Of a stretch of DNA of 44,756 nt, positions 1-8,917 are shown in pieces. Below the pieces are notes generated by a model, which did not search any database, was not told the origin of the DNA, and saw nothing but the letters and a program-made list of their open reading frames with translations. The stretch's first letter is position 1. Each line of letters begins with the position of its first letter. The translations under genes were made by a program, and so were the position numbers. This DNA is from Actinobacillus ureae ATCC 25976 (GTDB lineage Bacteria > Pseudomonadota > Gammaproteobacteria > Enterobacterales > Pasteurellaceae), in assembly GCF_000188255.1 (NCBI RefSeq), contig NZ_GL831080.1, positions 943,506-988,261 on the forward strand. Direction: 5' to 3'.

Positions 1-288
1 CCGAAAAGCGAGTAATGGAAAAATGAGCAGAATTCTGTAAAATACAATTATAGTAAAAACAATGCCCTTATCGAAATAAGGGCATTTTTGTACGGTTTTG
101 TTTAAATTTTGGTCTTTGTGCAACTGCTACATAATACCGAAATTTCTTGCAAAAACAACCGCTTGCTATTTTATTAGCATTATTTGTAAATCTGACTCTG
201 TTAAAATATTAATTTCTGATTATTTGAATCATACCTGTTTGTCTTGAAAATGACGCACAGTTTTCTGTAAATAAAAAGGATAAGCATA
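1..288. other. Intergenic start of window
   Basis: I see no gene here. The first 50 bases may be the tail of an upstream transcript, because a strong hairpin terminator follows at 61-94. The rest is AT-rich and probably carries the promoter for the broken binding-protein gene at 289. A weak dyad at 217-231 (TGATT and AATCA arms) resembles a Fur box at roughly 10 of 14 positions, too poor to call alone, although iron control would fit an Afu-type transporter. Confidence 0.5.
61..94 (+). terminator. Rho-independent terminator
   Basis: The arms TGCCCTTAT and ATAAGGGCA form a 9-bp stem around a short CGAA loop and are followed by TTTTTG. An A-rich stretch precedes the stem, so it could work in both directions. 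It ends whatever transcript enters from before the window. Confidence 0.8.
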
Positions 289-1345
289 ATGAAAGTAAAA
301 CTAAAAACGTTGGCTCTAATCGCAAGTACAACATCGGCATTAATTAAGTGCGAACACAGCTCAGGCGGAGGGGCGTTTAACCGTTTATTGTACGGTGCAA
401 AATGAGGTGTGTGAAAACTTAACTCAAAAGTTTGCGAAGCAATATCAGGTTTAAACGCAGTTTATCCACGGCGGTACCGGTACGATTTTCGGCAAAATTA
501 AGGCGGAAAAAGACAATCCACAGGCGGATATTTGGGGCGGCGGTACGATTGAACCGCATTTCCAAGCCGGAAAACGTAGCTTATTAGAAAGTTATCGTCC
601 GCCAAAACAAGCGGAGATTCTGCCGCAATTTAAATCACTAATGGAAAAATGTGGCGATAAAACCTCGATTATCTATATGTTAGTGTTGGGTTCTGGGGTA
701 AATAGTGAGAAGCTACAGAAATTGGGCGTGAAAGCGCCGCAAAGCTGGGATGATTTGTTGAATCCGGCATTTAAAGGTGAGATTCAGCTGCCGGATCCCA
801 GATCTTCAGGGACGACTTACACGATTATGGCAACGCTTATTCAAAAATTGGGGAAAGAAAAGGCGTTCGAGTATCTTAAGAAATTAAATGAAAACGTATC
901 GCAATATGTAAAAAGTAACTTGGTGACGGCAAATCTTTCTCGAGGCGAAAGTAGCGCAAGTATCGGCTTTGTACACGCTTATGCTACGGAAAAGGAAAAA
1001 GGTGCGCCAGTTGAAACAGTGATTCCGGCAGGTAAAGTCGGTTATGCGTTGGGCGGAGCGAGTATTATTAAAAACGCACGTAATTTAGAAAATGCTAAAT
1101 TATTTATGGATTACGTGTTAAGTGCCGAAGCACCGAAGCACCGAAGCACCGAAGCACAAGAATTACCGTGGCGAGAACATGGTGTATATCAGATTCCGAC
1201 CAATGTGAATGCGAAGGCTTCGCCAAGTTCGGTAGATCCGAAAAAATTCGACTTATTGGATTTCGATTTTGATAAATTCGGTTCGAGTGAAGAAGGTAAG
1301 CGTTTAATTGATAAATGGCTTACTGAAATTAAATTAGCGAAATAA
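289..1345 (+). pseudogene. AfuA-like periplasmic binding protein, broken
   Basis: This is a remnant of a periplasmic solute-binding protein of the AfuA/FbpA-like group, which feeds an inner-membrane ABC importer; AfuA was first linked to ferric iron and later to sugar phosphates. Translation from ATG 289 gives a signal-peptide-like start, then the frame is lost near 335-350. The continuation runs through VYCTVQNEVCENL, meets an in-frame TAA at 452-454, and is then open to 1345 (LGSGVNSEKLQKLGVK, GYALGGASIIKNARNLENA, KRLIDKWLTEIKLAK). The 234-residue open part lacks the signal peptide, so it could not be exported. An 8-bp tandem repeat at 1126-1157 adds eight residues not expected in the family. 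The gene lies ahead of a broken matching permease. The family call is firm; the substrate is unknown. Confidence 0.85.
1126..1157 (+). repeat. Four tandem copies of 8-bp CGAAGCAC
   Basis: Four perfect head-to-tail copies of CGAAGCAC lie inside the AfuA-like pseudogene. Compared with my recollection of AfuA sequences, the flanks LSAEA and QELPWREHG should be adjacent. The repeat therefore looks like three added units (24 bp, eight residues) that preserve the frame. Because the unit is not a multiple of three, gain or loss of one copy would shift the frame. Confidence 0.85.
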
Positions 1346-1430
1346 TTTTCTCTTTGATGACAAGCGGTTGAATTTCTCCCAAATTTTACAGGCAATTTTT
1401 GCAAAATTTCAGCTAAATTTAACCGCTTAT

Positions 1431-1460
1431 AAACCACGCTATGTCGTGGTTTATTTTTTT
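1431..1460 (+). terminator. Terminator or attenuator before permease remnant
   Basis: AAACCACG (1431-1438) and CGTGGTTT (1445-1452) form a perfect 8-bp stem with a 6-base loop, followed by A and seven T residues. Just upstream, an inverted pair of uptake-sequence cores (1362-1369 and 1421-1428) could form a second, larger hairpin. It sits 18 bp before the permease start and may limit readthrough from the binding-protein gene. Confidence 0.75.
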
Positions 1461-1478
1461 GAATAGCACAAATCTTTT

Positions 1479-2671
1479 ATGTTACAACGTTTTTCTCATT
1501 CTTATTTTTGGATCTTATTAGCATTGCTTGCCTTTGCTTGTTTGCCATCGAAGGCGTTAGATTACGGCTTATTCAGTGCTACCAAAAGCGAATTTGTTGC
1601 GGCAATGGGCTGGAGTGACGTTAATATCAGTTGACTTTAGTTTGGCGGTTTACTGATTTTTCCGGCGTTTCGTTTCATAAAAGATCGCATCTTACGCAGC
1701 CGAATTGAATTGAGTTTGGTGTTGTTACTTACCTGCTTTCTATTATCTTCCGCCTCTTATCCTAACTATCGTTTCGGCTATGCAATTATTTTTCTTGCTT
1801 TAGCATTATTGGCAATCAGCAGCAATGTGTTGGCGAATTTAAAAGTGTTACAAGCGGAGCGCTTTATGATTGTGAGCTTGTTAGTGGTGGTATTAACGAT
1901 AGCGCTTTTTATTTTATATCCGATCACCACAATTTTTAGCACGATGTTCAGCGAAGGTAATTCGTTTGCGATTCTTGAGCAAAGCTATATTTTACTCATT
2001 GTTTGGAACTCATTAAGCGTATCGGCAACCGTGGACAAGGCTTAGCTCAGGGCGGTTTCCCGTAATTGATTCAAACCCTGTTGTTTTCACTGATTGCCGC
2101 CCCAATCAGTGCAGTATTGGGATTATTGATTGCTTATTTGCTGACTCGCCGTACGTTTGTCGGCAAGCAAAGTTTGGAGTTTGTAACCTTACTTTGTTTT
2201 GTCGTACCAGGGACAGTTGCCGGCGTGTCTTATGTGGTGGCGTTTAATCATTCGCCGATTTACCTTACCGATACGGCGGCGATTATTGTCTTATCAATGG
2301 TAACTCGCAATATGCCGATTGGTATGCGAGCCTGTATGGCAGCATTGCAGCAATTGGATAAATTACTCGATGAAGCCTCGTTTTCATTAAGAGTAAGTTC
2401 GTTGAAAACTTTACTATTTGTAACCTTGCCACTGTTAAAGCCAGCATTTTTATCGGCATTGGTGACGAGTTTTGTCCGTTCCATGACGATGATTAGTGCA
2501 ATCGTGTTTTTAGTTTCGCCAAGTACCCGAGTGGCGACATCTTATATTCTGAATAGAGTCGAAGACGGGGCGTACGGTCTGGCAGTGGCATACGGCTCAA
2601 CGTTGATTATGGTGATGGTGTTAATTATCGGTTTATTCGGCTGGTTAATGAAGGATAAACAGCGTTTTTAA
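1479..2671 (+). pseudogene. AfuB-like fused ABC permease, internally deleted
   Basis: This is a remnant of the inner-membrane permease partner of the AfuA-like protein. ATG 1479 opens a reading that meets TGA (1632-1634) and TAG (1638-1640), then continues as membrane segments to about 2030. There the frame changes and the text jumps to a second-domain sequence (GQGLAQGGFP, stop TAA 2063-2065, then IQTLLFSLIAAPISAVLGLL). AfuB-type permeases are two fused permease domains of roughly 680-690 residues; only about 395 codons remain. The N-terminal segments and most of the second domain are present, including its EAA-type loop (LDKLLDEASFSLRVSS), while nearly all of the first domain is missing. 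No ATPase gene follows. Four lesions make it non-functional. The family is recognised from sequence; the size of the loss is estimated from memory of homologues. Confidence 0.85.
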
Positions 2672-2689
2672 ATTGTTAGTAGATTAACC

Positions 2690-2747
2690 ACAAGCGGTTG
2701 TTTTTACTCAAACTTTTGCAAAATTTGAGCTAAAAATGACCGCTTGT
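2690..2747. repeat. Inverted pair of DNA uptake sequences
   Basis: ACAAGCGGT (2690-2698) and ACCGCTTGT (2739-2747) are perfect inverted copies of the Apl-type uptake core. Inner arms CTCAAA and TTTGAG could extend the hairpin. It may act as a terminator, but there is no long T-run after it. Confidence 0.75.
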
Positions 2748-2841
2748 TGTTTGCTTGGTAATTACTTTGTAAATAAAAGTAAATAATAAGGTACTCAGGG
2801 TGATTTCTATTGGAAAGATAGGTATGTTCTCAAATTTTGAT

Positions 2842-2856
2842 TGAGAATTATTTTCA
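2842..2856. promoter_or_regulatory. Probable Fur box of the TonB receptor
   Basis: TGAGAATTATTTTCA matches the 7-1-7 Fur consensus TGATAATNATTATCA at 12 of 14 fixed positions. It lies 59 bp before the receptor start, where Fur would block transcription when iron is plentiful. This is a consensus match by eye, supported by the receptor type. Confidence 0.7.
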
Positions 2857-2914
2857 ATAATTAAAACCTATTTATTGAGGTATTTTTTATTGATTATTTT
2901 ATGGAAGTATTGGT

Positions 2915-5041
2915 ATGAAATTCAAATATAGTGTGATTTATAGCGCATTATTTACGTTACCACAATCGCAAGCGGCAATGCTTGAACAAGTCAACGTGAG
3001 TGCGCAATTTGAAAAAGCAAAAGCGGCAGGCGATAAACAAAAAGAAATTGTGAATTTAAGCCTGCTTGGTAGACAGACTGCTTTTACTTCGCCGATTTCC
3101 GTAGTTAATTATGATGAGAAAGCGTTTGAAGATAAAGCACCTCGTAATGTAGTGGATGCGATTGCGAAAACTGATGCTTCGGTAATGAATTTCGGTGGTG
3201 AAACCAATACGTTATCCGGTGTGTATGTACGTAACTTGCAATTAGATATGCGCCAAGTAAGTGTAAACGGTTTGGCAGGTTTATATTCGACTTATAATTC
3301 GCCGACTGCAGCCGTGGCTTCGGCACAATTAATTAAAGGTGCTTCCACTGCAGCTACCGGTATGGATCCGGAAGGTTCTACCGGTGCCTCAATGAATATC
3401 GAAACCAAACGTGCAACTAATGAAGAGATTAATAAAATCGGTTTCGGCTGGTATAGCAATAATCGTTTACAAGAATCGTTCGATTTTGGTCGCCGTTTCG
3501 GTGCGAATAACGAATGGGGCGTACGTGTAAGCGGTAAATACCGTGACGGCGATACTGCACGTAACGATTACGATGAAATGAATAAAGAATTGGCGATCGG
3601 TACGGATTATCGTGGTGATAAATTACGTGTTGGCTTGGATTATATGTATAGCAAACGTGATATCGATGGCGGACGTGCTCGTTTACAGGAACTGCAAAAT
3701 CTTGCTTATACTGTTCCTGTTGCGCCAAACGGTAAAACTAACTTAAATCCGCATTGGTTAGGACAGACTACCGAAGATGAAACCGTGATGGGGACTTTCG
3801 AATACGATTTAGCTTACGGAATGATGTTATCCGGCGGCTTAGGTCATATGGAATCTCGTTATTCGGGCGCATTCGGGCAAATTACTGCGCCTAAGCAGAA
3901 CGGTGAATTTGAAGTAAACGGTATTCGTGGTATTGATTTCCGTTCTCGTAATACCAGCGGTAATTTGAAATTACAGGGCGACTTTGAAACGGGAGCGATT
4001 TCGCATAATTGGAATTTAGCTTTTGATTCGGTGGTACGCCAGCGAGATCATGACCAAAGCAGTAAAACCAATGGAAAAATTAAAGGTGGTACAATCTATG
4101 CACCAAGCTTTGCGCCGTTAAAAAACTTTGATTTAACTGCAAATACTCAAGGAGTGGATTCAAAGCTGAGTGCTAATAGCCTTGCCTTTGCCGATACCTT
4201 AGGTTTTACTGAAAATAGCGTTCGTCTAACTTTGGGCGGCCGCTTCCAGTGGATTAAGCAACAGGATAAAAAAGCCGGTACGGAAGTGAAAGCGGATCGC
4301 TTTAGTCCGATGGTAACCCTTGCTTATGTGCCAAATCCGGATTTGGTACTTTACGGTAACTATTTGGAAGATTTAGAGCCGGGTAATATTGATGCGGAAA
4401 CCGGTGAGATGAATAGCCCGCGTGTTAGCAAGCAAATCGAAATTGGTGTGCGTAAAAACTGGGATAACTGGCTAACGACCACGCTAAGTGCGTATGAAAT
4501 TCGCCGCCCGGGGATTATTCGTGGTAATAAAGCCGCACTGAAAGCACTTGCGGGTAAAGAGCATGGCAAAGAACGTAACCGTGGGATTGAATTTAATACT
4601 TATGCGAGTTTGTTCGATAATACGTTACGTCCATCATTAGGTTTGACTTATAACCAAGCGAAATTATTTGATTTCCCAACCTATAAGGATACTTTTGTTG
4701 ACGGCGTACAAGTCACCAGCCCTCGTTGGATGGCGAAAGCTAATGTAGAATGGGATACGCCGTTTGTGGCTAACTTAACGCTGAATGCCGCATTACAATA
4801 CTATGGAAAATCTTACCAAGATAGCGCAGCGAATTATCGCTTGCCGTCTTATACCACAGTAGATTTCGGTGCGAAATATGTAGTGAAAGTGGCTGACAAA
4901 CAAACGCTGACTTTACGTGGTGGAGTGGAAAATGCCTTTAACAAACGTTACTGGCAGGTACAACGTGGTCAATATGACCGCAGTTTTGCCGTGTTAGGTA
5001 TGCCTCGTACTTACTGGGCAAATATGGAATATTCATTCTAA
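2915..5041 (+). CDS. TonB-dependent siderophore-type outer-membrane receptor
   Basis: This is an outer-membrane barrel that takes up an iron chelate or similar ligand using TonB energy. The product has 708 residues, within the usual range. It starts with a short signal peptide (MKFKYSVIYSALF, probable cleavage near residue 21). A TonB-box-like segment follows (LEQVNVSA, about residues 23-30), then the plug domain (about 45-170, with VYVRNLQLD and VNGLAGLYS) and a beta-barrel ending in the aromatic YSF required for assembly. The start is supported by GGAAG seven bases upstream. A Fur box lies upstream and a strong terminator downstream. The ABC protein gene after it may be its partner. It resembles siderophore receptors of the FhuE/ferrioxamine type in layout, but the ligand cannot be read from the sequence. 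Confidence 0.9.
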   Translation: MKFKYSVIYSALFTLPQSQAAMLEQVNVSAQFEKAKAAGDKQKEIVNLSLLGRQTAFTSPISVVNYDEKAFEDKAPRNVVDAIAKTDASVMNFGGETNTLSGVYVRNLQLDMRQVSVNGLAGLYSTYNSPTAAVASAQLIKGASTAATGMDPEGSTGASMNIETKRATNEEINKIGFGWYSNNRLQESFDFGRRFGANNEWGVRVSGKYRDGDTARNDYDEMNKELAIGTDYRGDKLRVGLDYMYSKRDIDGGRARLQELQNLAYTVPVAPNGKTNLNPHWLGQTTEDETVMGTFEYDLAYGMMLSGGLGHMESRYSGAFGQITAPKQNGEFEVNGIRGIDFRSRNTSGNLKLQGDFETGAISHNWNLAFDSVVRQRDHDQSSKTNGKIKGGTIYAPSFAPLKNFDLTANTQGVDSKLSANSLAFADTLGFTENSVRLTLGGRFQWIKQQDKKAGTEVKADRFSPMVTLAYVPNPDLVLYGNYLEDLEPGNIDAETGEMNSPRVSKQIEIGVRKNWDNWLTTTLSAYEIRRPGIIRGNKAALKALAGKEHGKERNRGIEFNTYASLFDNTLRPSLGLTYNQAKLFDFPTYKDTFVDGVQVTSPRWMAKANVEWDTPFVANLTLNAALQYYGKSYQDSAANYRLPSYTTVDFGAKYVVKVADKQTLTLRGGVENAFNKRYWQVQRGQYDRSFAVLGMPRTYWANMEYSF

Positions 5042-5052
5042 ATAGGCTTTGG

Positions 5053-5104
5053 CAAGCGGTCGGATTTTGCAAAAAATTTGCCAATTCCGACCGCTTGTTT
5101 TTTT
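5053..5104 (+). terminator. Terminator built from an uptake-sequence pair
   Basis: CAAGCGGTCGGA (5053-5064) pairs perfectly with TCCGACCGCTTG (5086-5097) and is followed by seven T residues. This is a strong intrinsic terminator for the receptor gene. It probably allows only partial readthrough into the ABC gene 40 bp later. Confidence 0.85.
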
Positions 5105-5144
5105 GTGCGGAAACGCGATTTGTTATTTTTCAGACAGTGTTTAA

Positions 5145-6929
5145 ATGAACTGGCAAACAGAATTAAATAATAGTTTTTTGTGGTTGATAAGTGCGCTTTG
5201 TTGTGTGTCTGCCGGACTTTTGCTGGCGGGCGGGTTACTCAAACAAACCGAATTTGGGCAGCGCTTTTGGCATATCACTCACCCTTGTTGGCAGAAAAGC
5301 CATAAAGGGAAAACGCTCGGCTTACTTTTATTGTTGATCTTTTTGATCCTACTGGAAGTACGTATCAGCGTACTCAATACCTTCTTCTACAACGGTTTAT
5401 ATAAATCGTTGCAAAACAAGGCGGTCGAGGCGTTTTGGTTTTTTGCCGGTATTAATGCGTTATTGGTGATCGTGAAGATTATTCACTCGATCATCAATTA
5501 TTTTCTTACCCAATCGTTTGAAATTAAGTGGTTGGAAAAGCTCAACAGTGAGATGCTAAATCGTTGGTTGCAAAATAAAAATTACTATCTGCTACAGTAT
5601 GAGAAAACGTTGCCGGATAATATCGATCAGCGTATTGAGCAGGACGCAACCGCTTTTGTTTCAGGAACGGTTGAAGTCACTCGAGGCGTGATTAATTCGA
5701 TTGTCGCAACCATCGAGTTTACCATTATTTTATGGGGGCTTTCGGGACTGCTGACGCTATTTGGTGTAGATATTCCGAAAGGCGTTGTGTTCTTTATTTA
5801 TCTGTTCATCATTTTTGCAACCGCTTTATCGGTTTGGATTGGACGACCGCTGATGCGTTTGAATTTTAATAAAGAAAAGTTGCAAGGGGATTACCGTTAT
5901 TCATTGATTCGTGTGCGAGATAATGCCGAAAGTATCGCTTTCTATTCGGGTGAATTACGAGAACAGCATAATTTAACCGCTAAATTCGATTATGTCATTG
6001 CAAACCGCTGGAAGATTGTGCGCAAAATGTTAGGGCTGGACGGCTTTAATACCGGCGTAACACAAGTTGCGATGATTTTACCCTTGATGTTACAAGCGCC
6101 CCGTTTCTTCGCAGGGCAAGCAACATTAGGCGATATGCACCAAACGGTACAATCGTTTAATCGCTTAATGCGAGCTTTGTCTTTTTTTCGCTTGTTTTAT
6201 GAAGAATTTACCCTATATCAAGCCCGCTTAAATCGTCTATACGGCTTTTTCACTACCTTGGATAAGCTCGACCAAATGCAGGTAAATGCGCCTTACCCGT
6301 GTTCAAGAGGTTTTGTGCTGAAAGATTTTGGGGTCAAAGACGCAAGCGGTCAAATTTTGCTGAAAAATATAAATATTGAATTACAAGCCGGCGATTCATT
6401 GTTGATTCAAGGCGCTTCCGGCAGTGGAAAAACCACTTTATTGAAAGCTTTGGCGGGGATTTATCCATTTGAAACGTTCGGAGTAGCAGAACGTGCTTGT
6501 TTAGAACAACCGCTATTTTTACCGCAACGTCCGTATGTACCGCAAGGTAGTTTACGTGAAGCGATTTGTTATCTGAATTTAGCTGTGACGAACGAACAAT
6601 TAAAAGCAGCAATGCAACAGTGTTGTTTGAGCAAGTATGTGGATTCTCTGGATTTTGATACCGATTGGCAAGCAACTCTTTCACCGGGCGAATTACAACG
6701 AGTGGCTTTTGTGCGTATTTTATTAGCGAAACCGGAGTTGATCTTCCTCGATGAAACGACATCGGCATTAGATGAACCGACCGAAGCAATTTTGTATCGG
6801 ACGATTCGAGAGCGATTACCGAATAGTATTATCATTAGCGTAGGGCATCGTTGTACTTTGCAGCAGTTCCACAATAAGCAGATCAATTTAACCGATCGTG
6901 AGCGCTGTGAGTGCATTAATTGCAGTTAA
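5145..6929 (+). CDS. YddA/SbmA-type ABC transporter, fused membrane and ATPase domains
   Basis: This inner-membrane ABC protein of 594 residues belongs to the ABC_membrane_2 (SbmA/BacA-like) plus ATPase family that includes E. coli YddA. Hydrophobic segments occur near residues 10-30, 57-75, 95-120, 180-230 and around 300. The ATPase part begins near residue 385, with Walker A GASGSGKTT near 425, the variant signature LSPGELQRV, Walker B LIFLDETTSALDE and an H-loop SVGHR, so it should be catalytically competent. It lies 103 bp after the TonB receptor. Similar receptor-plus-YddA pairs occur in Haemophilus as I recall, suggesting a role in iron-chelate or peptide transport. The substrate and direction are unknown. 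No strong ribosome-binding site is visible at this start. Confidence 0.85.
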   Translation: MNWQTELNNSFLWLISALCCVSAGLLLAGGLLKQTEFGQRFWHITHPCWQKSHKGKTLGLLLLLIFLILLEVRISVLNTFFYNGLYKSLQNKAVEAFWFFAGINALLVIVKIIHSIINYFLTQSFEIKWLEKLNSEMLNRWLQNKNYYLLQYEKTLPDNIDQRIEQDATAFVSGTVEVTRGVINSIVATIEFTIILWGLSGLLTLFGVDIPKGVVFFIYLFIIFATALSVWIGRPLMRLNFNKEKLQGDYRYSLIRVRDNAESIAFYSGELREQHNLTAKFDYVIANRWKIVRKMLGLDGFNTGVTQVAMILPLMLQAPRFFAGQATLGDMHQTVQSFNRLMRALSFFRLFYEEFTLYQARLNRLYGFFTTLDKLDQMQVNAPYPCSRGFVLKDFGVKDASGQILLKNINIELQAGDSLLIQGASGSGKTTLLKALAGIYPFETFGVAERACLEQPLFLPQRPYVPQGSLREAICYLNLAVTNEQLKAAMQQCCLSKYVDSLDFDTDWQATLSPGELQRVAFVRILLAKPELIFLDETTSALDEPTEAILYRTIRERLPNSIIISVGHRCTLQQFHNKQINLTDRERCECINCS

Positions 6930-6930
6930 T

Positions 6931-6939
6931 ACAAGCGGT
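6931..6939 (+). repeat. Single DNA uptake sequence
   Basis: ACAAGCGGT followed by an AT-rich tail (TAAATTTGCC), the usual extended form of the Apl-type uptake signal, directly after the ABC gene. Other single cores lie at 12145-12153, 15179-15187 and 35065-35073, and inside genes at 13236, 25707, 27407 and 38764. Confidence 0.8.
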
Positions 6940-6970
6940 TAAATTTGCCGGTATTTTTGCAAAAAATCGC

Positions 6971-6999
6971 TGGTAATTTTATCCGTTTTTTGGCATAAT
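6971..6999 (+). promoter_or_regulatory. Probable rpsB promoter
   Basis: A CATAAT -10 hexamer (6994-6999) is followed by a GC-rich discriminator (TCGCCCC), typical of stringently controlled ribosomal promoters. The -35 is weak (TGGTAA near 6971). Transcription from here would give a leader of about 185 nt before rpsB. Confidence 0.45.
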
Positions 7000-7077
7000 T
7001 CGCCCCGTTTTTTGTCTGAAGAATTTTAGGCGAGAAACATTCATATTTATTTTTTAACACTAAAACACACACATATC

Positions 7078-7192
7078 GCAAGCTAATGATCGGGGTGCTA
7101 CGTAAGTGGTTGATTTATTAGGATATGTGGAGGCTAAACCCCGCTTTGTCTTTCATAAGTGACAAAGCAAACAACATTTAAGGAAAATTCTT
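7078..7192 (+). ncRNA. rpsB 5' leader, probable S2 autoregulatory element
   Basis: The stretch before rpsB folds into nested stems. CGGGGT (7091-7096) can pair with ACCCCG (7138-7143), and GCTTTGTC (7143-7150) pairs perfectly with GACAAAGC (7161-7168) across a 10-base loop. In gamma-proteobacteria a conserved rpsB leader is bound by surplus ribosomal protein S2 (with S1 also implicated) to repress rpsB-tsf translation. The position and paired structure fit that element. The assignment rests on position and visible pairing, not on a model search. Confidence 0.7.
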
Positions 7193-7909
7193 ATGGCACA
7201 AGTTTCTATGCGCGATATGCTTAACGCGGGCGTTCATTATGGTCACCAAACTCGTTACTGGAACCCAAAAATGAAACCATTCATTTTCGGTGCGCGTAAC
7301 GGTGTTCACGTAATCAACTTAGAAAAAACTTTACCTTTATTCAACGAAGCTTTAGCGGGATTAACTCGCATTTCAAGCAACAACGGTAAAATTTTATTCG
7401 TTGGTACAAAACGTGCAGCGTCTGAAGCAGTTAAAGCAGCAGCAGTAGATTGCCAACAATTCTACGTAAACCACCGTTGGTTAGGTGGTATGTTGACTAA
7501 CTGGAAAACAGTACGTCAATCAATCAAACGTTTAAAAGATTTAGAAGCTCAAACTCAAGACGGTACTTTTGACAAAATCACTAAAAAAGAAGCGTTAATG
7601 CGTACTCGTGAGTTAGAAAAATTAGAGTTAAGCTTAGGCGGTATCAAAGATATGGCTGGTCTTCCGGATGCAATTTTCGTAATCGGTGCTGACCACGAAC
7701 ATATCGCAATCAAAGAAGCGAACAACTTAGGTATTCCGGTATTTGCTATCGTTGATACAAACTCTACGCCAGACGGTGTAAACTACATCATCCCTGGTAA
7801 CGATGACGCAACACGTGCAATCCAACTTTACTTAGACGCAGCATCAGCAGCAGTTAAAGAAGGTCGTGGTTCAAACGTTGAAGCTGAGTTAGAAGCGACA
7901 GCTGAATAA
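7193..7909 (+). CDS. rpsB: 30S ribosomal protein S2
   Basis: Ribosomal protein S2 binds the 30S subunit late in assembly near the head-body junction and is needed for S1 to bind. The product has 238 residues, close to the usual 241 in E. coli. The N-terminus [20 protein letters not shown] and the internal [14 protein letters not shown] are family hallmarks. The start is fixed by AAGGA nine bases upstream. It is first in an operon with tsf, preceded by a structured leader and followed by an intercistronic terminator, the arrangement known from E. coli. Confidence 0.98.
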   Translation: MAQVSMRDMLNAGVHYGHQTRYWNPKMKPFIFGARNGVHVINLEKTLPLFNEALAGLTRISSNNGKILFVGTKRAASEAVKAAAVDCQQFYVNHRWLGGMLTNWKTVRQSIKRLKDLEAQTQDGTFDKITKKEALMRTRELEKLELSLGGIKDMAGLPDAIFVIGADHEHIAIKEANNLGIPVFAIVDTNSTPDGVNYIIPGNDDATRAIQLYLDAASAAVKEGRGSNVEAELEATAE

Positions 7910-7944
7910 TCGTTATTAAGGCATAGCCCTTAAATCACTTTGGA

Positions 7945-7974
7945 GCAGGGGCGATTTTTTATCCCCCTGCTTTT
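7945..7974 (+). terminator. rpsB-tsf intercistronic attenuator
   Basis: GCAGGGG (7945-7951) pairs with CCCCTGC (7964-7970), followed by TTTT. Located between rpsB and tsf, it would end a share of transcripts and so set S2 in excess over, or balanced with, EF-Ts, as described for E. coli. Confidence 0.8.
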
Positions 7975-8005
7975 CTTATCTAATTCAACCTTAGAGGAAT
8001 ACAAA

Positions 8006-8851
8006 ATGGCTGAAATCACAGCATCACTCGTAAAAGAACTTCGTGAACGTACTGGCGCAGGTATGATGGAATGTAAAAAAGCGTTAGTTGAAGCAAACGG
8101 TGATATCGAATTAGCAATCGACAACATGCGTAAATCAGGCCAAGCTAAAGCGGCTAAAAAAGCAGGTAACGTGGCAGCTGAAGGTGTTATCTTAGCTCGC
8201 GTTGCTAACGGTTTCGGTGTGTTAGTTGAAATGAATTGCCAAACTGACTTCGTAGCAAAAGATGCTGGTTTCTTAGAATTAGCAAACGAAGTTGTCGATT
8301 ACGCAGCAGCAAACAAAGGCATCACAATTGAAGCATTAGCGGCACAATTCGAAGAGAAACGTGTTACATTAGTTGCTAAAATCGGTGAGAACATGAACAT
8401 CCGTCGTGTTCAATACTTAGACGGTAACGTAATTGCACAATACTTACACGGTGCGAAAATCGGTGTATTAGTTGCTGGTGAAGGTTCAGAAGAAGAATTG
8501 AAGAAAGTTGCAATGCACGTTGCAGCATCTAAACCAGAATTCGTAAACCCAGAAGACGTTTCTGCAGACGTAGTTGCTAAAGAACGTGAAATCCAAATCG
8601 AAATCGCGATGAACTCTGGTAAACCAAAAGAAATCGCTGAGAAAATGGTTGAAGGTCGTATGGCTAAATTCACTGGTGAAGTTTCATTAACTGGTCAAGC
8701 ATTCGTAATGGATCCTTCACAAACAGTTGGTGCATACTTAAAATCAGTAAACACTTCTGTATCTAACTTCATCCGTTTAGAAGTTGGTGAAGGTATCGAG
8801 AAAGTTGAAACTGACTTCGCTGCAGAAGTTGCTGCAATGCAAAAAGTTTAA
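8006..8851 (+). CDS. tsf: Elongation factor Ts
   Basis: EF-Ts is the guanine-nucleotide exchange factor that regenerates EF-Tu-GTP in the cytoplasm. The product is 281 residues, as expected (283 in E. coli). The N-terminal [19 protein letters not shown] and the core exchange motif [10 protein letters not shown] are both present. I place the start at ATG 8006, preceded by TTAGAGGA. An upstream TTG at 7940 would add 22 residues encoded by the terminator hairpin and is rejected. It is co-transcribed with rpsB through the attenuator. Confidence 0.98.
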   Translation: MAEITASLVKELRERTGAGMMECKKALVEANGDIELAIDNMRKSGQAKAAKKAGNVAAEGVILARVANGFGVLVEMNCQTDFVAKDAGFLELANEVVDYAAANKGITIEALAAQFEEKRVTLVAKIGENMNIRRVQYLDGNVIAQYLHGAKIGVLVAGEGSEEELKKVAMHVAASKPEFVNPEDVSADVVAKEREIQIEIAMNSGKPKEIAEKMVEGRMAKFTGEVSLTGQAFVMDPSQTVGAYLKSVNTSVSNFIRLEVGEGIEKVETDFAAEVAAMQKV

Positions 8852-8870
8852 TTTTCGGTATGAAAATAGA

Positions 8871-8897
8871 AAAAGCAGGCTTTGGCCTGCTTTTTTA
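8871..8897 (+). terminator. Terminator after tsf
   Basis: AAAAGCAGGC and GCCTGCTTTT pair around a TTTG loop, followed by further T residues. This is a strong intrinsic terminator ending the rpsB-tsf operon. The A-run upstream could let it act on the opposite strand too. Confidence 0.9.
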
Positions 8898-8917
8898 TTT
8901 CTATCTACCAATTGGTT

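Noticed and set aside
217-231. Fur box before the AfuA-like pseudogene
   Set aside because: Only about 10 of 14 positions fit and the right half is poor, so it is noted only as a weak dyad.
1126-1157. CRISPR-like repeat
   Set aside because: The 8-bp units are directly adjacent without spacers and lie in a coding frame. No CRISPR array or cas gene is present in the window.
3105-3728. Antisense open frames inside the TonB receptor and other long genes
   Set aside because: They have no ribosome sites, show composition expected from reading a coding strand backwards, and resemble no family I know. The same holds for the antisense frames in pdxS, acnB, mukB and acrB.
7940-8005. Longer EF-Ts with 22 extra N-terminal residues
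   Set aside because: It would begin with TTG inside the terminator hairpin, with no ribosome site. ATG 8006 has TTAGAGGA and matches the family N-terminus.
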